The notes under the pieces: model-generated | Seen by the model: only the letters and a program-made list of their open reading frames with translations | What the model was told of the DNA's origin: nothing | The model's database searches: none | Program-made: the position numbers and the translations under genes | Shown here: piece after piece, positions 61,901 through 64,000 of the stretch | How the letters are laid out: the number at the start of each line of letters is the position of its first letter | Position numbering within the stretch: position 1 is the first letter of the stretch | Assembly: GCF_000237925.1 (NCBI RefSeq) | Contig: NW_017386072.1 | Span: 62,001-126,000, forward strand | From: Schistosoma mansoni | Taxonomy: Eukaryota > Platyhelminthes > Trematoda > Strigeidida > Schistosomatidae | Direction: 5' to 3' | DNA length: 64,000 bases

Positions 61901-63979
61901 ATAAACGAATGCACCTACTAATGTAACTGAAGCTGGAACGGTATAGTCAGGATAATAAGCCATCTTTTTTCCAATAAAAATGAAACCCACTAACACCATC
62001 ACTAATAACAAAATTAATCCACAACCATTATGTATTTTAATTTTAGGGTACGGTGAAGATCTCTCTAATAATAATTAAGTGAGGAAGTGTCAATTACATT
62101 TATCGTTGAACGTAATACATATCGAAGGTAACAAATCAAATATATCGTGAATATTGAATAACTTGAGAGAGCTTACTTCAGAAACACAATAACGTAATAC
62201 TGAGTCTGTTAGAGACATTGTGGGATTAGAATTTGAATTGGAATAATGTAAGGAATGATTATTACATGGAATACAAATCGCTTGACATTCAGATGATGGT
62301 AACTGTACAGATAATGATGATGGTATGCTTTGATGATAGCTAATATGATCGGTAAGACTTTCAATTGAATCGTTTAAAGAATATGATGAATTTGAAACAA
62401 TACGTTGATTAGCACGTAATAATTCCCGGCGGCGAAGTTCATAAGTCACTGTACTAATAGTGGGCTAGAAACAAAAAAAAGAGAGTTAAGGGAATGTTGA
62501 AAACTATTAATCTATTAACACGAGTGGAATGATTAAATAATGTTGTGTAGAAAAAGAAATCAAGATATCAATATTAGACAGATAGATTTAATGATATTCA
62601 TAAATTGTACTAAGAATATAGATATGTTGACTATTGTTCAAATTTAAACAGAAAGTTATGGAGAAACTAATAACTACAGTTACTGTAAGACGTCATAATA
62701 ATTACATTGATTAGTCATCGGGTAAATTGATCAACAGCATGTTTATCTAGTCCTTAGTGCTGGATGAGGTGGGGGCGAACCCTACAAAGAATGTATCAGT
62801 TCTTTGAATGTTTTAAGCGCCCCCTGCCGATAAGTGAAAACTAGCAATAAACCTAGGTTTAGAGTTGTCTAACGACTACCTCCAGTTGCCTAGCGTCATA
62901 AAATTGTTTCATGCTTATTGATAAGTAAAACGCGTACTTACATCTTCAAGAAATCGAATTATTCTACAAAGACTCAAAAGTAATAATATTATTATTACTA
63001 ATAGCTTTATTCAATATTGCATGTTAAGTAAAATATGGAATGCCCGGTACAAATGATTTCAACAAGTTCCTTTTACAAAAAAATATATGAAATTGATAAC
63101 GGCATACATATATACATGATTAAAGTAAATTAACTTTCTGGAATTAAATGAAGTGTTTTTTTGATAAAACAGGAACCTATACAACTGCTAATCAGCAATA
63201 TGTTCAACGATAAAAGTTTCTGAAAAGGTCAGATCTTACAACCTGTTCGATGAATAATATATTTTCTAGATAAGGTATTGTAAAACATTTTTCACCTTTG
63301 GTTGAGTGAATGAACTCCAATGTATAAGTGTCTCGTTTTACCAAAATACAAGTAGAAAGATATGAATGAAGTGGATGGTTAGTACCTGATAAGATAACAC
63401 TTGCCGGGAATTCGCAAGATTATAAATGTCTATCCGCAACCTTGTTCATAGTTCAGCGAGAATATAGATAGGATGTACTGATTAATGTCATTCGATTAAC
63501 AAGTAAGAAATTTATGTAGTGGGCTTTTAGCCACATAGCTTGTGTGAGGGCTTGTGATACTATTCAGTTTCCTAGACCAAAGTAGCTGAAGCAAGATCCG
63601 AAATCGCTAAAGATATGCACAATACTTAGAATATCGATAAACAAGTTGTGTAAAGTAAGAAACTTTCCATACAAGTTATACGATAATGAAGTAAGAAAAA
63701 ACCTACAAGAAAAGAATATTGAGGTTGACCGTAATTTTGAGATTTATTAGAATCATCACCGGAGCATTCAGGATTCGTTGGCGATGCATTATGATCAGAT
63801 AGGTCTATTATCTCAAAAATAGGAGAACTAATGCCACGTTGTGGAGTCAAACAAGTTGTTTTCTTGTCGAAATCTAACTGAGATTCATAAGCAGTAGTAT
63901 CCGTGCTTACTAAATTGTCCATATTTTCCTGAACATGATCAACGATGTGATTGCATTTTGATGATTCCAAACCCAATGA
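40816..63979 (-). CDS. CCP110: CP110-like centriolar protein, C-terminal part (8 exons)
   Basis: Minus-strand exons, in order: 63979-63707, 62464-62177, 61317-61216, 58211-58095, 53204-52933, 49108-49025, 47057-46594 and 41270-40816. All splice sites are GT-AG and all phases match (0,0,0,0,2,2,1), so the chain is very likely real. It yields about 513 residues; the 5' part lies beyond the window. The name rests on exons 4-5: an IQ-like [19 protein letters not shown] followed by VKDIAKLIL and, 40 residues on, [11 protein letters not shown], an order seen near the C-terminus of CP110. CP110 caps the distal end of centrioles and blocks cilium growth. An [10 protein letters not shown] segment starts exon 2 of this set. 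The last two exons are Asn/Ser-rich and unlike the vertebrate tail. The gene covers at least 23 kb, almost all of it intron packed with repeats. Other IQ-containing centrosomal proteins remain possible. Confidence 0.6.
41319..41797 (+). mobile_element. Recombinant LTR, family TGTTAT...ATAACA
   Basis: The left half (41319-41555) is clearly diverged from the LTR at 40016, while the right half (41556-41797) is identical to it. The flanking pentamers differ (aatat on the left, gattt on the right). Both facts fit a hybrid formed from two LTRs. Confidence 0.8.
41556..42282. repeat. Tandem duplication, unit 2
   Basis: Identical copy of 40252-40978. It ends abruptly inside CP110-like exon sequence at 42282, 320 bases before an assembly gap. 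Confidence 0.9.
42120..42282 (-). pseudogene. Duplicated end of the CP110-like last exon
   Basis: The last 54 codons and the stop of the terminal exon, lying within the last intron. There is no splice acceptor on its 5' side, so it should not be used. Confidence 0.75.
42602..42924. other. Assembly gap (323 N)
   Basis: A run of N in the last CP110-like intron, next to the tandem duplication. Confidence 0.98.
42925..43529. other. Intron sequence after the gap, nothing recognised
   Basis: AT-rich. The first bases (tctgattggcggtcttatcacg) may be the end of an unknown element hidden by the gap. Confidence 0.4.
43530..43695 (-). repeat. Ribozyme SINE-like repeat, diverged
   Basis: On the minus strand: a tRNA-like head with a good B box (gggttcgatccc), then cctgaggagtaac and tacgaaatgtcc. 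The CTGAGGA and GAAA boxes survive, but stem III is lost. It looks like a separate, older subfamily. Confidence 0.6.
43955..44430 (+). mobile_element. RTE LINE 3' fragment, decayed
   Basis: The broken reading (LRWLGH..., [28 protein letters not shown]) aligns with the RTE C-terminus at 560-860. The 3' UTR (tatggtacggcaacttga to gactatgactt) matches 1029-1089. Several stops and indels. Confidence 0.75.
44695..44825 (+). repeat. Ribozyme SINE (type 1), core lost
   Basis: The bases gcgtgaggggtcgcggatgc, attaggacgaaatggc and tagtgcttccagg match the SINE. The CTGAGGA core is replaced by a shortened ttctgagtctc. Confidence 0.6.
45168..45400 (-). repeat. Ribozyme SINE (type 2) with inverted tail
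   Basis: A minus-strand hammerhead remnant (cgcgcgtcctgaattcc after aaaac; core aggacga instead of ctgacga) at 45205-45260 is followed by a tail in inverted orientation (ggatgcacatatgccaatag to ctaaacaccaatgg). The left inverted arm is cut short. Confidence 0.65.
45401..46593. other. CP110-like intron, nothing recognised
   Basis: AT-rich sequence with a short (TA)n run near 46417-46431. Confidence 0.5.
46594..47057 (-). CDS. CP110-like exon (Asn/Lys-rich)
   Basis: The acceptor attattttag precedes 47057 and the donor gtaagaa follows 46594; phase 2 in, phase 1 out, matching both neighbours. It encodes 154 residues with long N/K/S/I runs. The ATG seen upstream (47104) lies in the intron. Confidence 0.75.
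47206..47396 (-). repeat. Ribozyme SINE (type 1), complete with tRNA-like head
   Basis: On the minus strand the head has ggctcagtggtctatcggtt (A box) and cctgggtttgaatctcg (B box), then cggggcgggatcgtgg, the ribozyme and the tail ending gactcatgatctcaac. This is the fullest copy in the window. Confidence 0.8.
47255..47303 (-). ncRNA. Hammerhead ribozyme, variant with a CCA insertion in stem I
   Basis: The core CTGAGGA, GAAAC, GGCCGTC and CAGTGC are all present. Three extra bases (CCA) sit between the stem I strand GCACTG and the core. The insertion is shared with the copy at 52780-52835. Confidence 0.6.
47520..47895 (+). mobile_element. Penelope-like element fragment (GIY-YIG endonuclease), broken
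   Basis: The plus strand reads [14 protein letters not shown], then [10 protein letters not shown] and [10 protein letters not shown], the GIY-YIG nuclease pattern at the C-terminus of Penelope-like retroelements, ending near ISLPW-like ttgccttgg. It has more than one break. Confidence 0.6.
48345..48455 (+). repeat. Ribozyme SINE (type 1), head lost
   Basis: It has gctgctgaggagtcccatac and gggacgaaacagtcgtc with a five-pair stem II, but the bases after GTC (aagtaattc) no longer pair with the upstream strand, so stem I is lost. Confidence 0.6.
48456..49024. other. CP110-like intron, nothing recognised
   Basis: AT-rich intron sequence. Confidence 0.5.
49025..49108 (-). CDS. CP110-like short exon
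   Basis: Eighty-four bases between the acceptor gttctttag and the donor gtgagt. It encodes [18 protein letters not shown] and NNNVNGKE; phases match the exons on both sides. Confidence 0.7.
49300..49398 (-). repeat. SINE tRNA-like head, isolated
   Basis: On the minus strand: attggatgccaatttagcgg, gttaagcg, aagttcaatacctgg, then tcatggatgc. This matches the head of the type 1 SINE; the ribozyme half is absent. Confidence 0.5.
49399..50869. other. CP110-like intron, nothing recognised
   Basis: AT-rich. Slightly protein-like short frames have no splice sites or motifs. Confidence 0.45.
50870..51285 (+). mobile_element. LTR fragment, family TGTTAT...ATAACA
   Basis: It starts tgttatatccgg and is collinear with the LTR at 40016 (tgtacaaatattattttct, gtatataaac). 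Homology fades near 51285 and no clear end or target repeat was found. Confidence 0.65.
51490..52090 (+). mobile_element. RTE LINE 3' end with (GTAA)n tail, second family
   Basis: The frame 51498-51863 has [15 protein letters not shown] and [15 protein letters not shown]; after a frame change it gives [11 protein letters not shown] and finally [14 protein letters not shown]. The microsatellite tail (gtaagtaa, with gtaggtaa and gtaattaa variants) spans 51957-52090. It differs from the RTE at 1-1089 in sequence and tail. Two frame changes at least. Confidence 0.8.
52311..52375 (-). ncRNA. Hammerhead ribozyme remnant (type 2)
   Basis: On the minus strand: CCAG, CTGACGA core, stem II GTCC/gggc and CGCGCGTC followed by CTGG are kept, but the GAAA box reads AGAA, so it should be inactive. 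Confidence 0.65.
52545..52605 (+). ncRNA. Hammerhead ribozyme (type 2), core intact, stem I weak
   Basis: CTGACGA and GAAA are intact and a GTC triplet follows in gccttgtc. Stem I (ccgg against ctat) pairs poorly. Confidence 0.5.
52676..52880 (+). repeat. Ribozyme SINE (type 1), complete with head
   Basis: The head (cttagtggtctatcgatcaa, ggtcctgtgttcaaatctcg) and body are full length. The ribozyme has the CCA insertion of the 47255 copy, and GAAAC reads GGAAC, so it should be inactive. It ends about 50 bases before a CP110-like exon. Confidence 0.75.
52933..53204 (-). CDS. CP110-like exon (conserved EIHEIFF segment)
   Basis: The acceptor tttattatag precedes 53204 and the donor gtatgt follows 52933. 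It encodes 90 residues from [15 protein letters not shown] to [14 protein letters not shown], including [11 protein letters not shown]. Confidence 0.75.
53205..53869. other. CP110-like intron, nothing recognised
   Basis: Very AT-rich next to the exon. No repeat identified. Confidence 0.5.
53870..54395 (+). repeat. 0.5-kb interspersed repeat, copy 2 (longest)
   Basis: It starts near ccaaatgccctggtacggca, contains a (CT)n stretch, cgctttgaccgggttggtag and acaaatgccgtatgaatcaa, and ends in aaacaaaaataaaaag. Collinear with 37195-37560 and the reverse of 58850-59345. Confidence 0.8.
54396..55379. other. CP110-like intron, nothing recognised
   Basis: AT-rich intron sequence. Confidence 0.5.
55380..55985 (-). 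mobile_element. Solo LTR, family TGTTAT...ATAACA, with target repeats
   Basis: The LTR is 55385-55980 (596 bases), flanked by perfect aaaat at 55380-55384 and 55981-55985. On the minus strand it starts tgttatatcc and ends cataaca, with a TATA-like gtatataaaa and aaataaa. It is longer than its relatives, partly through a (TA)n run at 55871-55916. Confidence 0.82.
55871..55916. repeat. (TA)n microsatellite inside an LTR
   Basis: Twenty-three perfect TA units, absent from the related LTRs at 40016 and 41319, which have only short atatat stretches there. Confidence 0.95.
56060..56475 (+). mobile_element. Penelope-like element fragment (GIY-YIG endonuclease), broken
   Basis: The readable parts [40 protein letters not shown] and [10 protein letters not shown] fit the Penelope-type nuclease (EHIP, then SxITxHL). 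Several breaks. Same class as the fragment at 47520-47895. Confidence 0.62.
56838..57150. repeat. Ribozyme SINE (type 2), full inverted dimer
   Basis: Left arm about 56845-56950 and right arm about 57030-57140 are reverse complements over roughly 110 bases (gatgtttagaactgcaattg against caattgaagtcctaaacatc). Between them lies one minus-strand hammerhead remnant with GAAA intact but aggacga in place of ctgacga. Confidence 0.75.
57388..57538. mobile_element. Small MITE-like element with inverted ends
   Basis: The inverted ends agcgggaaataaaccgg and ccagtttatttctcgct differ at two positions. Direct repeats taacgtg flank a 137-base interior (57395-57531). Inside, ctgattgg and ccaatcag form a second hairpin. 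No coding capacity. The 7-8 base target size would fit a hAT-like family. Confidence 0.6.
57885..57952 (+). mobile_element. RTE LINE 3' stub with (GTAA)n tail
   Basis: The bases gagaatgattgtgggcggcc, gaggagtaacaggcgtaagt match the end of the RTE at 51905-51965. Only the last 70 or so bases are present. Confidence 0.75.
58095..58211 (-). CDS. CP110-like exon (IQ-like segment)
   Basis: Thirty-nine codons between the acceptor tttctag and the donor gtaagt, phase 0 at both ends. It encodes [20 protein letters not shown] and [15 protein letters not shown]. It has no ATG and would be missed by a start-codon search. Confidence 0.8.
58212..58849. other. CP110-like intron, nothing recognised
   Basis: AT-rich intron sequence. 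Confidence 0.5.
58850..59345 (-). repeat. 0.5-kb interspersed repeat, copy 3
   Basis: Reverse orientation, full length from ccctggtacggccgagagtg to taaataaataaataatttc. It matches copy 2 closely. Confidence 0.8.
59346..60044. other. CP110-like intron, nothing recognised
   Basis: AT-rich intron sequence. Confidence 0.5.
60045..60180 (-). repeat. 0.5-kb interspersed repeat, copy 4 (3' end only)
   Basis: Reverse of the last 130 bases of the repeat (acatgaacattgatacaatg to ccaaaccgaagcagtcag), more diverged than the others. Confidence 0.65.
60238..60470 (+). repeat. Ribozyme SINE (type 1) with inverted tail at its left
   Basis: It begins with the reversed tail (ggttttgtggagatttcag), joins directly to a plus-strand head cut inside the A box (ggtcaagtgctctggcgcg, ggtcctgagttcaaatctcg), then the ribozyme and tail (ttgatttcaactatg-like). 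Confidence 0.78.
60361..60406 (+). ncRNA. Hammerhead ribozyme, best preserved in the window
   Basis: Stem I GCACTA/CAGTGC (five pairs and one terminal mismatch), core CTGAGGA (60367-60373), stem II GTCCTAT/ATAGGAC, GAAA (60389-60392), short stem III acggtcgt and GTC. Cleavage is expected after C60400. All core nucleotides are those required. Confidence 0.8.
60905..61175. repeat. Ribozyme SINE (type 2), inverted dimer with two hammerheads
   Basis: A minus-strand ribozyme (about 60925-60980; core ctgacaa) and a plus-strand ribozyme (about 61012-61060; ctgacga and gaaa intact, cleavage triplet changed to gcc) face each other 40 bases apart. The right arm ends in a tail like that of 57035-57140. 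Confidence 0.68.
61216..61317 (-). CDS. CP110-like exon
   Basis: Thirty-four codons between the acceptor cctctttag and the donor gtacgt, phase 0. It encodes [20 protein letters not shown] and SEQKIERL. It adjoins a ribozyme SINE dimer. Confidence 0.65.
61318..62176. other. CP110-like intron, nothing recognised
   Basis: AT-rich intron sequence. Confidence 0.5.
62177..62464 (-). CDS. CP110-like exon
   Basis: Ninety-six codons between the acceptor gtttctag and the donor gtaagc, phase 0. It starts [20 protein letters not shown] and is Ser/Asn-rich afterwards. The frame continues past the donor to a stop at 62090, but the donor gives the match to the next exon. Confidence 0.72.
62465..63706. other. 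CP110-like intron, nothing certain
   Basis: AT-rich, with a GC-richer block at 62740-62900 of unknown origin and a (TAA)n-like stretch near 62983-63003. Confidence 0.45.
63707..63979 (-). CDS. CP110-like exon, first one in the window
   Basis: Ninety-one codons between the acceptor ttacatag and the donor gtaggt, phase 0. It encodes [20 protein letters not shown] to [11 protein letters not shown]. Its phase shows that coding exons precede it to the right of the window. Confidence 0.68.
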
Positions 63980-64000
63980 CTATGTAAGATTAGAAAGAGA

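Noticed and set aside
62090-62449. Separate 119-codon gene starting at 62449
   Set aside because: The apparent start is a GTG inside the exon, and a gtaagc donor at 62176 joins it in phase to 61317.

Overview
The window looks like a piece of a schistosome (blood fluke, Trematoda) genome. It is AT-rich and gene-poor, and it is crowded with CR1- and RTE-clade LINEs, Penelope-like and Ty3/Gypsy remnants, solo LTRs, and many copies of a tRNA-derived SINE that carries a hammerhead ribozyme (the SM-alpha type known from Schistosoma). The host genes are animal genes with GT-AG introns, one of them only 35 nt long. The species cannot be fixed from sequence alone.

Layout. 1-10.1 kb is a nest of elements: an RTE 3' end, a CR1 LINE with a fully open endonuclease/reverse-transcriptase frame inserted in the RTE tail, then a decayed Ty3/Gypsy element on the minus strand. 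11.9-19.3 kb holds two almost identical 3.2-kb copies of an old CR1 LINE plus the start of a tubulin ligase-like gene; the left copy ends in an assembly gap and the right copy continues into an intact TTLL1 gene (19064-20409, +). 22226-22828 (-) is a single-exon MBLAC1-type metallo-beta-lactamase-fold protein. 31.6-33.3 kb is a truncated CR1-like LINE that ends about 35 bp upstream of the first exon of a SNAP-29-type SNARE gene (four exons, 33309-38159, +).

40.8-64 kb is dominated by one minus-strand gene. I assembled eight exons with consistent splice phases (63979 down to 40816). The product looks like the C-terminal part of the centriolar protein CP110 (CCP110), with an asparagine-rich tail; its 5' part lies beyond the window. 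Its introns contain ribozyme SINEs, solo LTRs, RTE and Penelope fragments, a 0.5-kb interspersed repeat and a second assembly gap.

The host genes are not an operon. TTLL1 (axonemal tubulin glutamylation) and CP110 (centriole/cilium length control) share a cilium theme, probably by chance. The most interesting signals are: hammerhead SINEs arranged repeatedly as inverted dimers; a recombinant LTR lacking matching target repeats at the junction of a tandem duplication of the last CP110 exon, as unequal crossing-over between two LTRs would leave; a probably young CR1 insertion with a perfect 12-bp target duplication; and two host genes that each start just downstream of a same-strand LINE 3' end.
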